Source: Planctomycetota bacterium (GTDB lineage Bacteria > Planctomycetota > Brocadiia > JAADGH01). Taken from it: a stretch of DNA of 39,659 nucleotides. Positions 1 to 7,974 of this stretch are shown here, one piece after another. Each line of letters begins with the position of its first letter. Position 1 is the stretch's first letter. The notes under the pieces were generated by a model. The model was not told where the DNA came from. It was given only the letters and a program-made list of their open reading frames with translations, and made no database searches. The stretch spans positions 1 through 39,659 of the forward strand of contig JAADGH010000098.1 in NCBI GenBank assembly GCA_013152475.1, given 5' to 3'. The translations under genes were made by a program, and so were the position numbers.

Positions 1-146
1 AACAGCAGAAAGGCATGACCGACCCCGATGGCGATGAGCTCTTCCTTCAATTCGGGATCGCAGGTAAAGCCCCGTTCGAGACGTCCTTCGATCCGGGGCA
101 GGAGGGATGCAAACAGGCTCTGTTCGTTGGATGTTGCCGGTGTCAT
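1..146 (-). CDS. Unrecognised protein, N-terminal fragment cut by the window edge
   Basis: An open frame runs leftward from ATG at 146-144 to the window edge with no stop, giving 48 complete codons. The start is well supported: the mRNA-sense sequence aaaggag (161-155) lies 8 nt upstream of the ATG. The protein begins MTPATSNEQSLF and continues with charged residues typical of a soluble protein (IEGRLERGF, ELKEELIAIGVGHAFL). I recognise no family from 48 residues. The leader just upstream contains inverted repeats that can fold in two mutually exclusive ways, one of which covers this ribosome binding site, so translation may be regulated. The gene sits beside a decayed recombinase and a tRNA 3'-end remnant and may belong to an integrated element. 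Confidence 0.6.
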   Translation of the reverse strand, partial: MTPATSNEQSLFASLLPRIEGRLERGFTCDPELKEELIAIGVGHAFLL

Positions 147-147
147 G

Positions 148-211
148 GGCGGTTCTCCTTTCAATCAGGGGAACCGCCAATGGAATCCCCGCACACGGGG
201 AGGCGGTTCCC
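148..211 (-). promoter_or_regulatory. Leader with two mutually exclusive hairpins over a ribosome binding site
   Basis: In mRNA sense (minus strand) three related words occur in order: A gggaaccgcc (211-202), B ggcggttcccc (178-168) and C ggagaaccgcc (158-148), followed directly by the ATG at 146. A pairs with B over 10 perfect base pairs and encloses a 5-bp hairpin (201-197 with 190-186). B can instead pair with C in 10 of 11 positions, burying the ggag of the Shine-Dalgarno sequence. This A:B versus B:C geometry is that of a translational on/off switch. The pairing is seen in the sequence; any ligand or regulator is unknown. Confidence 0.5.
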
Positions 212-330
212 GACAGGGAAACGTCCTCCCGCACGCGCGCAGGAGAGGGCTAACAGCTACTCATGGTTTTCAGGGCATATATTCTCCTTCGGATAGCTAT
301 GCAATGGGACCCCATCTGTTTGCAGGCTAA

Positions 331-407
331 GGGTGTCCGGCGCCTGCTTTCAGCACACAACCCGAAGGCGGTGCACCACCGGAGCGACGCCGGAACACCC
401 GGCTGAA
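331..407. other. Possible structured RNA or pseudoknot-forming segment
   Basis: gggtgtccggcg (331-342) and cgccggaacaccc (388-400) form a 12-bp stem with one bulged A. Inside the loop, ttcagc (349-354) is complementary to gctgaa (402-407) just outside the stem, so an H-type pseudoknot is geometrically possible. A small ggtg/cacc hairpin (370-380) lies in the same loop. It matches no riboswitch class I know, and the transcribed strand is unknown. It lies upstream of the minus-strand gene starting at 146 and could be part of its leader. Confidence 0.3.
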
Positions 408-676
408 AATCTAACGACCTTCATCTTATTATGACGCGGAATGGGCGGGAATTAAGCGGGGGAGACCCTATGCAGGGCTACACTGTGGGATTGACACTGC
501 ACGACCATCATCCCGAATCTTGTGAAAACTTTGTGAAAGAATCGGGCAAAATTTCGATCAACTGGCGTGACATCGGTCGATCATGGATGATTCGAGGTGA
601 AGTCGCAACTATAGCCTCCCAAAATGGTTGCATCATAAGTTACTACAGTTAGAAAGGTTACGGAAACACAAGGTGA

Positions 677-696
677 GAATCCCCCCCTCTCCGCCA
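677..696 (+). other. tRNA-Ser 3'-end remnant, candidate attachment-site core
   Basis: These 20 nt fit the 3' end of a bacterial tRNA-Ser gene: last T-loop bases gaat, a T-stem strand of five C, the acceptor strand cctctcc, G as discriminator (normal for tRNA-Ser) and an encoded CCA. Nothing resembling the rest of a tRNA precedes it, so this is a fragment rather than a gene. A recombinase remnant starts about 100 nt downstream on the same strand. Tyrosine integrases commonly use tRNA 3' ends as att cores, so I infer an old attachment site. Confidence 0.55.
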
Positions 697-700
697 GAAG

Positions 701-753
701 AATAACGAATTCCGTAAGTTTTGCAATTGGCAAGGCTTGCGGAATTTGTTATT
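701..753 (+). terminator. Long hairpin followed by a short T run, terminator-like
   Basis: 701-718 pairs with 736-753 over 18 positions with only two G-U wobbles, around a 17-nt loop that has its own short ttgc/gcaa stem. A run of T (752-755) coincides with and follows the 3' arm, as in an intrinsic terminator. It starts 5 nt after the tRNA-Ser 3'-end remnant, so it may be the tRNA terminator or an element-end inverted repeat. The near-symmetry would let it work on either strand. Confidence 0.5.
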
Positions 754-794
754 TTAAGAAATGGCGTTTGTGAAAATTTCTAAGGGGTACAGCG

Positions 795-1300
795 ATGGAC
801 AGGAGGCCGAGCAAGGACACGGGGAAGACCAAGTCAGATACTCTGGGGTATGACCGAATCGAGAGGGTGGGGTGCGTCAGTATCTACAAACGGGGGCACA
901 TGTACTCTTTATACTACAGGGAAAACGGCCATGATGAAGGACATCCAGTTCATCCTGTCCGTGAGCCGCATTCTCTTCAACTACGCAAGGAAACGCCGGC
1001 ATTTCCCTCCCTATACGGAAAACCCCTTTGTGGAATTCCCCACCGACAAGCTCAAAGCGGGAGATTAAGACACGGCGCCAATGCTCACATCCGAAGAGCA
1101 GAGGCGGTTCTTCGAGGAGTGCGGTGACTGGCAATTCGGGATCTTCGTCTTCCTCGCGACGGAGGGCTTGCGGGTAGGCGAGTTGACCCATTTGCTCATA
1201 TCCGATCTGAATCTCGACGAAGGGGCCTTCGCAACTTCCTGCCGAAGGGGTTGTAGGCGGGACACGTGAAGGGGCTCAGGACGTGTTGCCGAGTCCCTGG
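795..1300 (+). pseudogene. Decayed tyrosine recombinase (phage-type integrase)
   Basis: The start at ATG 795 has aagggg 7 nt upstream. The first frame reads about 45 residues (VSIYKRGHMYSLYYREN), the N-terminal strand pattern of phage-type integrases. The reading then shifts frame near 930 into a core-binding-like helical segment (ILFNYARKRRHFPPYTENP). It meets an in-frame TAA at 1066-1068 and resumes with the start of the catalytic domain (LTSEEQRRFF), including the TEGLRVGEL box that carries the first catalytic Arg (codon 1171-1173). After DLNLDEG another frameshift (about 1232) and a stop (about 1252) follow. Much of the N-terminal region and the distal HxxR and Tyr catalytic part are missing. 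It sits next to a tRNA-Ser 3'-end remnant, the usual target of such enzymes. Clearly a pseudogene; its right boundary is approximate. Confidence 0.8.
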
Positions 1301-1384
1301 CCGCGCTGGCGAGGCCATAATCGGCCCACAGCGAATCAGCTTCCCAGATGGCTGACAGAACGTGGCAGCCGGGAGTAATCGACA

Positions 1385-2695
1385 GTGAGACCTGTTTGGC
1401 ATCACATCGCTTTGGCCTTATGGGCCGCCATTTGCCTCCGCGCGTACGGCCAGGAAGGGGAGGTTACGCACAAGGCCGTTGAGGACACCTTTGTCCAAAA
1501 GAAGCTCCCGGACAGGAACAACGCGAAGCTGAAGACCATCATCGTCGATGGCGGAGATAAGAAGATGGGGGACAAGGGGTATGCCGTGATCTTCCTGAAG
1601 TTCCGACTGGATGGCGGCAGTCCGATCTGGACGAAGCTGCGCATGAAAGTGAACACCGGGGGGCACTCCCAGAGCAGCGATGCCGGGCGGATTCATCTCG
1701 TGACGGGAAACTGGGATGAGAAGACCGTGACCTACGCCAACCAGCCGGAAATCGGCAGGGAAATCGGGCAGATGGGAAAGGTCGAACAGGGTGAAACGAT
1801 CGAGCGGAAGCTGGATGTCGACCTGGCCGGAATAAAGGAACTCAGTCTGGCTATCGTTCCGTCGAACAACGATGGCGCCGTGTTCCTGTCGAAGGACAGC
1901 GGCACTCCTCCTGAATTGGTGGTCTTCTATGGGACCTATGCCGTGGTCAACAACGGGCCGCTGAAGTTGCCCTTCACCGAGGGATCGCGAGGGCTCGTTG
2001 CCATCAGCCGGAAGGGCAAACGGGTCGGAACACTCGGCAGCGCAGTTGCCCAGTTCGAGCGAAAGGGCATCGGCTACAAGGGAGCGGGCGTCGGGATTGC
2101 GGAAGCGAGTGTCGTCAAGCGCGTGGCGGTCAAGGTCAACGAGCCGCAGCGATGTGTCATCGACGTGACGGTCGCGCGAACCGAATCGGTCGAGATGGGC
2201 AGACGATTCGAGGCAACGTACGAGTTCACCATCTACGCCGGGCAGGAGTGGTTCGAGAGCAAGCTGCTCTCGGTAACCAATACAGATGATGTGGCGTACG
2301 AGCTGCGAGGGCACTCGTATCCGCTCCAGCCCGACGCCGAGGCGAAGCCGTGGTGCTTCCCGGTCGAGTCGGTTGCGGGATGGATCGGGAGCAATTCGAT
2401 TCTTGGCGCGATGGTCAGGGGGGGCGGCGATGTCACACTCGGTCTGCGTCTCGTGGATGAAACGCCGGATGGCGATCTCACGCAACGCCTGCGCGCAAGG
2501 CTCGCGCCTGGCGAGACCTGGTCGGGGGAGGGGCGCGGGGTGATCGTCTTTGCTGGCGAGGGAGAAGAACCCCGCGTGATGGTACGGCAGTCAAGAAAGA
2601 TACGAGAGATCCTCCAGAGCCCGGACCGGTATGTTACGGGAACAATCCTCCTGACCGAGCGCAAGGGCGGCGCCGACGGGCCGGGGCAGGAATAG
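1385..2695 (+). CDS. Secreted DNRLRE-domain (CBM96-like) protein
   Basis: A 436-residue protein starting at GTG 1385, with gggag 9 nt upstream. Residues 1-22 look like a Sec signal peptide (ALALWAAICLRAYGQ). Residues about 25-180 match the DNRLRE/CBM96-like beta-sandwich found in secreted proteins: an opening VEDTFVQKK, then FLKFRLDG, a GNWDEKTVTYANQP motif, and a closing LSKDSGTPPELVVFY. The remaining 250 residues are beta-rich (for example RRFEATYEFTIYAGQEWFESK) and resemble carbohydrate-active accessory domains, but I cannot name the family and see no catalytic motif. It faces the minus-strand PQQ-propeller gene with only 23 nt between their stops. It probably acts outside the cytoplasm in binding or handling polysaccharide; that role is inferred. 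Confidence 0.75.
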   Translation: MRPVWHHIALALWAAICLRAYGQEGEVTHKAVEDTFVQKKLPDRNNAKLKTIIVDGGDKKMGDKGYAVIFLKFRLDGGSPIWTKLRMKVNTGGHSQSSDAGRIHLVTGNWDEKTVTYANQPEIGREIGQMGKVEQGETIERKLDVDLAGIKELSLAIVPSNNDGAVFLSKDSGTPPELVVFYGTYAVVNNGPLKLPFTEGSRGLVAISRKGKRVGTLGSAVAQFERKGIGYKGAGVGIAEASVVKRVAVKVNEPQRCVIDVTVARTESVEMGRRFEATYEFTIYAGQEWFESKLLSVTNTDDVAYELRGHSYPLQPDAEAKPWCFPVESVAGWIGSNSILGAMVRGGGDVTLGLRLVDETPDGDLTQRLRARLAPGETWSGEGRGVIVFAGEGEEPRVMVRQSRKIREILQSPDRYVTGTILLTERKGGADGPGQE

Positions 2696-2718
2696 AATTT
2701 GAGCGCTTACGCCGCGGA

Positions 2719-5700
2719 TCACTCCTCTGTCCGGAGTTCGATGCCACAGAGCACGGGCATGTGCGTCGGCGCTCCGGACCTGACACGGGAGCGCTTCAGG
2801 GCGATTCTCAGAACGTCCTTCACGCGAACGTGGGTGAATTCCCTGGCGACGGCCTGATTTGTCCCGCCCGCCTCCTTCGCGATATCGAAGTTCTCAAGCA
2901 CCTTCTTGCCCTGAACCACAACGTCGAAAACACGCTGGCCGGCCGCCAGACCGTGTGGCTCCGCAAAATGGAGAACGACTGTGTACGACTTGGGGGTCTT
3001 GTAACTCCCCACAGAATCCTCGGGTTTTTCGGTAAGGTGGTGAGTGATCGGGTTGTTGTCGAATGCATGAACGGTCTTGCTCGCTTCTTTTCTCGGCTGC
3101 AGGAACGGCCGGAGCGTGATGGTCGCCTCCCCCTCGATTCCTGAGGCAGCAACCCAGTTGAGGGGGGTGGGGGCCTTCGCGCGCGGTTGACTTGCCAGAC
3201 GCGACGTGTGGCAGCGGAATGTCTTCACGTCTCTCGACTCAATGCTGATCGGCACGTCAGGCGAAGGCCCGCCCACGCTGGGGTACTCAAGCCACAGTGT
3301 GCCGTCGCGGGCCATGCGGTTGCCCGGCGCACCCAAGTTGATCCCCACGCGCTTAACGGGCGTCGGCTTTTCGACATCGGGGTAGGCGTTGAAGCTCCAC
3401 GCCTCGACGCAGGGGCTGTCGACATCATTCTCGGGCATATGGACCAGGGCCAATGACGTCTGGTTTTGGTAGGCGCACGTACACGTGCGCGTGTAGTCAG
3501 GCGCGTTCAGGACGCCGTTCGCGGGGATGAGATTCGACGTGCAGCCGGACTTGAAGCCCCCGATGCTGATCGTGCCCCGTTTTCCCTTGAGGTCCACATA
3601 GCAGGCCGATGCGGAGCGGAATGTCAGGAGATGTTCGCTGGCAATGGCCGTATTGCAGCCCTTGAAGCGTACCCACGTCCACGGGATCGTCTCCCCGGTG
3701 AGAGGGTGGGTGGAGGTGATCTCTTCTCCCGTCAGGAGATTGAAGGCCCTGGCCGGCGTTGCCGACGTATTTCCCCCGCCGGTTTGCGTGATGAGCATGT
3801 CATGATGGATTATCAGCGGGCCGGAGTATGTGTCATCCTTGTCCCACAGGACGCGGCCATCCTTCGCTCGGTAGACAATGATACGGCGGCCTACTTCGTC
3901 GAGGGCGCGGTCCCCGGCCCGGCTTCCCGCCTGGACGAGCAGGTCATGTTCCGCCGAGTAGCTCAGCCACGTGCCGAACACGTTTTTCGTCTTGCTCCAG
4001 ACCTCGCGCCCCGTCTGCGCGTCCAATGCGACGAGACGCGCCTTGTCGGGAACGGGCAGGCCGCGCCGCACCGCGCGGCGGACAACCACGTCGGGCTGCC
4101 GGTCGATGAAGAACACCTTGCCCGCCCCGCAGACGATCGTGTTGTGCCGGATGGCACATTGCGCTTCCTGTCGCCAGAGGACCTTGCCCGAGTGGCGGTC
4201 CATAGCCACCAGGCGCTTGCTGGCCGTCCGGTCGGTGGTGGCCTTTCGTCCGGGTGCGGGTCGTCCCTCGAAGGGCAGGCCATAGTAGCGCGCGAGCAGT
4301 TGCTGGTTCAGCTCCGCCAGTCCTACGTCGTATTTCTTGAGGGTCGTGTGGTTCCGCAGATACGCAAGAATTTGTTGCTTCAACTCAGCGGATTTTCTGT
4401 CCCTTCGCCCCTTTGCCTTTACGGCGTCAGGGATTTTGTCCAGCATATCATGCTCGTAGATCATCTTGTTGAGGTTGTTGAGGATGAAGGTCTTGTCGTT
4501 TTCCTTTCCTTTCTTCTCGACGAACTTGAAATCGCGCCATGCCCGAATGGCCGCGACGACCTTCTTGACCTGTTTGCCCTTCCAGCGCCTGAAGGACCCG
4601 GCGGAGAAGCTCGGCTGCCAGAAATAGAGCGGACGGACGGCGGCGATCAGCACGTCGCCGCTCGTTGTGACGAAGTCCCACTCCGGGGAGTCCTGCTCGC
4701 GGTCGGTTGGCGCGATCTTGAACTTCTTGATGGTCTTTCCTGTTGCGGGATCGAGACGGAGCCCCGCCCGGCCGTGGGCCACGTAGATTCCATCCTCGAG
4801 GGAGACGTAGTTGCTGCCAATGGCGTTGGCCCCGGCCTGGTGGCTGGTGGAGTTGTAGTACTGCCCGATGCCTTCGAGCGTTCGCTGCCACAGGACGCGG
4901 CCGGTGTACACATCGACGGCGCGCAGGATGTCCGGACCTTCGATGAAAAGCCGCCCGCCCACGACATGCGGCGCCGGGCCGTGGCCGTGCCGGGGGAGGA
5001 TGCCTGCATGGGACGGCCCGCCGAACCAAAGCAACCCGAGCGGGGCCTGCACCCGTTTGTCTTTCGACATGACACTGTTGGCCGCATCGGCGTATTGATG
5101 CGTCCAGTCCGCCGAGCCGGACAGGGCGCCGACGCGCTTGAGCAAGGTGAAGCCGCCGGCTTGCTCCACACTTCCGTTTTCCAGACCGCAACCCCTGACG
5201 TTGTTCTCAAAGGCCGCCCGTTCGCCTTGGCTTAAGGAGAAGCAGACCATGCCGCCATAGGGACGAAGCGAATGGAAGACGCGCTTCACGAAGGCCTGGC
5301 CCTTCTTCAAGCCTGCCGCTTCCAGGTCTTCCGAGACGATGAGGCCGGCCAGGTAGGGGGGCAGGCGCACGGCGCCGACATCACCAGCAAAGGCCGAGGC
5401 GCGCGTCCCATACAGGCCGGCGGCGTCGAGCCGTCGCCGCAGGGCCGCGATCTTCCCGGCGTCGGGATCGAGTGCGATGACACGCAGTTCCGACGCCCGA
5501 ACCAGCTCTTCGACCAGGCGCCCACTGCCCACGCCCAGTACCAGGCAGTAGCCCTCCCTCACACCCGTCGTGTCAAGTATTCGTTTGGCCTCTCGGGTCC
5601 ATTTGTCGCTGCTCCTTGGTCTTGCGGGAGCCGCCTGCGTGTGCGTCCTTGCCCTGGTTCTTTTGGAGCCGTAGCAGTAGATGCGCCCCTCTTTCGTAAC

Positions 5701-7554
5701 GACAAACAGCTTGCCGTCCGCGGCGAGCATGCTCCAGGGGGTCCCCTCGATCTCCGTCTGCCAGGAGATCTTGCCGGGCAGCACGGGCGGCGATCCGGGT
5801 TTGCTTTTCGAAATCACGGCGATCTCTGACCGCGTCGCAAGGTACGGATCAAGCGAGAAGTCGCTGCTCCTCAGGCTGATATTGTGCCCCTCGATGCACA
5901 GAACGTTCTTGCCGTCACGAAGCAGCTTGGCCGTACGGATGGGGAAGAATTCATGGCCCGTTGCCTCGTGTCCCTTGAGCTTCGAGGCGTTCTTTCCGCG
6001 ACCTTCACCGACGCCGATCCGGAGGATTTCCTTGCCGTTGAGGTAGGCGATGAACGCATCGTCGTAGTTGATCATCAGGCCCAGGTCCTTCGGCACGCTC
6101 TCCTTGTCCGCCTCGAAAGTCTTACGGATGTAGACGACGGTGTACTTCCCCCGCATATCGTTCAGGACGGTTGCGTCGTCATGGTCTCCGTAGCCAAAGC
6201 CCGCCCGTCCCGTCTTCCAGGCGGAGGCGTCGAAGTCCATCGCCGTCCAGTCGCCTTTGGGATGGCTGCCCGCCAGATACCGCCAGTCACTTCCCTGGGG
6301 GATCAGCTTCTTCGGTTTGCTGTCTTTCTTGCCGGAAGTCCTCTTCGCATGGGGCGCCTGCCTCTCTGCATTGCTCTGCCGCGGCATCTGCACCGCGGCA
6401 ACAAAGCCCGGCCCGCCGCAATAGATGCGCGACCCCGCCTTGATGAAAACCTTCTCCACGGCCCGTTCGGTCTGGAGCTCGCACAGGCAGTCCAGCGCCC
6501 AGCCCTTTCTCTTCTTGCCGCGGCGGTCCACAGACCCCACCGCTTTCAGTTCCGTAGAGCATATGCGAATCCTCCCCTGATTGCCGAGACCGATGAGCGC
6601 GCTGCCCGAGAAGACGGATACGGCCGCGTCCGCAACATACTTCCCCTCGGAAAGGGAGTACATGGCGCCGCCGTTGATGAACTTGTCGCCGGCCGCCATG
6701 ACGTCGTAGCCGCCGCGGCGGTCGTTAAGCCAGCAGTAGAGGAATTCTCCCGTGCGTCGATCGTATACGCCCGGGACGGATCTGCCCCCCGCCACCAGAA
6801 GCCTGTCCTCCGTGGCGACCATATATCCCTGCGGCGCGACACCGGCGAAGGCCGGACTGGAATGGGGCTGCAGGAGGAAGTCGGACCCACTGCCGCTGTT
6901 CGTCCATACCACCTTGCCCGTCTCGGCGTCGAGGGCGTGGATGAACGTCCCCATGAAGGGCCAGATGCTGGCGGCGAAGTAGACCGTGCCATCATAGAGC
7001 ACCGGCGCTCCTCGCGCGGGCCACATCGAAACCAGACGTCTGTTGCCAAGCACCTTGTGCCCCGACGGGCCGCCTCGAAACTTCCAGAGTAGTTTCCCGG
7101 TTGCCGCGTTGAGACAGTAGAGGAAGCCGTCGTCGGAGACGAAGTACAGTTTCCCCTTCCAGGCGACCGGGGCGAATCGAACCGGGCCATCGGCATAGGC
7201 GCGCCATTTCTGTTCGCCGGTTTCTGTATCGTAGGCCGTTACGCAGTCGCTGACCATGGACGGCACGAAGAGCAACTTGCCCATGACGACGGGTTCGTAC
7301 GAGACGTCGAATTGCAGCTTGGGCTGCGTCTCCGGCCAGCAGGGGGCGGGGGTGGGGAGTTCCAGGACCCATTGAAGGTGGAGTTCCCTCGGCAGCTCCT
7401 CCGGGGAAGAGGCCGAGCGGTTTGCATCGCACCGCCACATGGGCCAATCGCCGGCCATGCACAGTTGGGGCAGTAGCGCCAGGAACAGGGCCGACAGGCA
7501 GATTGCCAAGCCGCGGCGCGCGGGCCGCATGGTGGGTCGCTTTCTTTCGAACAT
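2719..7554 (-). CDS. Giant secreted PQQ-like beta-propeller protein with inserted methyltransferase-like and C-terminal malectin domains
   Basis: A 1611-residue protein. The start at 7554 is set by aggaggagg 6 nt upstream, and the preceding gene's TAG directly abuts this ATG, so translation is probably coupled. Residues 1-34 form a signal peptide. Domains in order: PQQ-like repeats (about 35-390, blades such as YCLNAATGKLLWKF and HALDAETGKVVW); a jelly-roll domain (about 415-580, INYDDAFIAYLNGKEI); one more propeller strand set; a class I SAM-methyltransferase-like domain (about 655-805, VLGVGSGRLVEEL then VIALDPDAGK); a second propeller (about 815-1420, AVDVYTGRVLWQ); and a malectin-like domain (about 1490-1605, VVLHFAEPHGL then VFDVVVQGKKVL). 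Propeller and malectin parts suggest carbohydrate or cell-surface interaction. The methyltransferase fold in an exported protein is odd because SAM is cytoplasmic; it may be non-catalytic. Confidence 0.85.
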   Translation of the reverse strand: MFERKRPTMRPARRGLAICLSALFLALLPQLCMAGDWPMWRCDANRSASSPEELPRELHLQWVLELPTPAPCWPETQPKLQFDVSYEPVVMGKLLFVPSMVSDCVTAYDTETGEQKWRAYADGPVRFAPVAWKGKLYFVSDDGFLYCLNAATGKLLWKFRGGPSGHKVLGNRRLVSMWPARGAPVLYDGTVYFAASIWPFMGTFIHALDAETGKVVWTNSGSGSDFLLQPHSSPAFAGVAPQGYMVATEDRLLVAGGRSVPGVYDRRTGEFLYCWLNDRRGGYDVMAAGDKFINGGAMYSLSEGKYVADAAVSVFSGSALIGLGNQGRIRICSTELKAVGSVDRRGKKRKGWALDCLCELQTERAVEKVFIKAGSRIYCGGPGFVAAVQMPRQSNAERQAPHAKRTSGKKDSKPKKLIPQGSDWRYLAGSHPKGDWTAMDFDASAWKTGRAGFGYGDHDDATVLNDMRGKYTVVYIRKTFEADKESVPKDLGLMINYDDAFIAYLNGKEILRIGVGEGRGKNASKLKGHEATGHEFFPIRTAKLLRDGKNVLCIEGHNISLRSSDFSLDPYLATRSEIAVISKSKPGSPPVLPGKISWQTEIEGTPWSMLAADGKLFVVTKEGRIYCYGSKRTRARTHTQAAPARPRSSDKWTREAKRILDTTGVREGYCLVLGVGSGRLVEELVRASELRVIALDPDAGKIAALRRRLDAAGLYGTRASAFAGDVGAVRLPPYLAGLIVSEDLEAAGLKKGQAFVKRVFHSLRPYGGMVCFSLSQGERAAFENNVRGCGLENGSVEQAGGFTLLKRVGALSGSADWTHQYADAANSVMSKDKRVQAPLGLLWFGGPSHAGILPRHGHGPAPHVVGGRLFIEGPDILRAVDVYTGRVLWQRTLEGIGQYYNSTSHQAGANAIGSNYVSLEDGIYVAHGRAGLRLDPATGKTIKKFKIAPTDREQDSPEWDFVTTSGDVLIAAVRPLYFWQPSFSAGSFRRWKGKQVKKVVAAIRAWRDFKFVEKKGKENDKTFILNNLNKMIYEHDMLDKIPDAVKAKGRRDRKSAELKQQILAYLRNHTTLKKYDVGLAELNQQLLARYYGLPFEGRPAPGRKATTDRTASKRLVAMDRHSGKVLWRQEAQCAIRHNTIVCGAGKVFFIDRQPDVVVRRAVRRGLPVPDKARLVALDAQTGREVWSKTKNVFGTWLSYSAEHDLLVQAGSRAGDRALDEVGRRIIVYRAKDGRVLWDKDDTYSGPLIIHHDMLITQTGGGNTSATPARAFNLLTGEEITSTHPLTGETIPWTWVRFKGCNTAIASEHLLTFRSASACYVDLKGKRGTISIGGFKSGCTSNLIPANGVLNAPDYTRTCTCAYQNQTSLALVHMPENDVDSPCVEAWSFNAYPDVEKPTPVKRVGINLGAPGNRMARDGTLWLEYPSVGGPSPDVPISIESRDVKTFRCHTSRLASQPRAKAPTPLNWVAASGIEGEATITLRPFLQPRKEASKTVHAFDNNPITHHLTEKPEDSVGSYKTPKSYTVVLHFAEPHGLAAGQRVFDVVVQGKKVLENFDIAKEAGGTNQAVAREFTHVRVKDVLRIALKRSRVRSGAPTHMPVLCGIELRTEE

Positions 7555-7974
7555 CTATTGCCTCCTCCTCAGGTACTTCCGTCTTGCCTGTTCTTCGACG
7601 CGCGTCTCTCTGGCGCGAATGGTCGTAGTCCAGAGACGACAAATGAATGGGCCGTCGGTAATCCCTCTTCCGTGAATCGCCATCGAATAGAGAGAGGGTG
7701 TATTCGTCGCGAGGATGTACTGGACGCGATCCGCCGCGAACAGGTGAGCCGGCCAATCGGCAAAGGGATTCGGATTCGCCGCTTTCGCAGAACACTCTTT
7801 CTGATCGAAAACCCATAAAATCTCTTTCGACGAGAAATCGTCCTCAAAGATCCGCTCCCCTCGCTTGCATATTTGCATCGGGATTTCCTTGGACTTCTTC
7901 TTGGCCTGCACATCCGGCACGGAGAACATGAACCGCACGAATATGATCCAAACGAACGCCACAGCGGTTCTCAT
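7555..7974 (-). CDS. Small exported protein of unknown function
   Basis: 139 residues. I chose the ATG at 7974 because ggagg precedes it closely and because the protein then starts with a plausible signal peptide (MRTAVAFVWIIFVRFMF, cleavage near VQA). The mature part begins KKKSKEIPMQICKRGERIFEDDFSS. The phrase IFEDDFSS resembles the first strand of LamG-like and 3-keto-disaccharide-hydrolase-like (DUF1080-type) domains, but only about 95 residues follow and they do not complete such a fold, so this may be a truncated relative. The C terminus is very basic (ARRKYLRRRQ). Its TAG stop directly abuts the ATG of the giant propeller gene, implying co-expression. Function unknown. Confidence 0.65.
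   Translation of the reverse strand: MRTAVAFVWIIFVRFMFSVPDVQAKKKSKEIPMQICKRGERIFEDDFSSKEILWVFDQKECSAKAANPNPFADWPAHLFAADRVQYILATNTPSLYSMAIHGRGITDGPFICRLWTTTIRARETRVEEQARRKYLRRRQ

Larger units (their letters stand above)
212..794. other. Non-coding, partly AT-rich stretch beside a mobile-element scar
   Basis: I see no convincing gene here. The stretch contains a structured segment: 331-342 can pair with 388-400 with one bulged base, and a loop word at 349-354 can pair with 402-407 outside the stem. It also holds the tRNA-Ser 3'-end remnant (677-696) and the long hairpin at 701-753. From about 500 to 790 the sequence is clearly richer in A and T than the rest of the window, which fits foreign origin. 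A 60-codon frame from ATG 470 with a gggggaga Shine-Dalgarno-like sequence has no recognisable product and I do not call it. Confidence 0.6.

Noticed and set aside
331..415. Possible integron attC site (atctaac at 409-415 fits RYYYAAC)
   Set aside because: No matching GTTRRRY core at the expected distance and no integron integrase; the remnant recombinase is of phage type.
148..415. CRISPR or known riboswitch class in the left region
   Set aside because: No regularly spaced direct repeats, and no match to riboswitch cores that I can recall, such as cobalamin, TPP or SAM.
470..652. A 60-codon frame with a gggggaga ribosome-binding-like sequence
   Set aside because: No recognisable product, and it lies in an AT-rich scar region with structured repeats.
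3466..5235. A 589-codon plus-strand open frame opposite the PQQ-propeller gene
   Set aside because: Antisense shadow of repeated propeller codons; no domain is visible.
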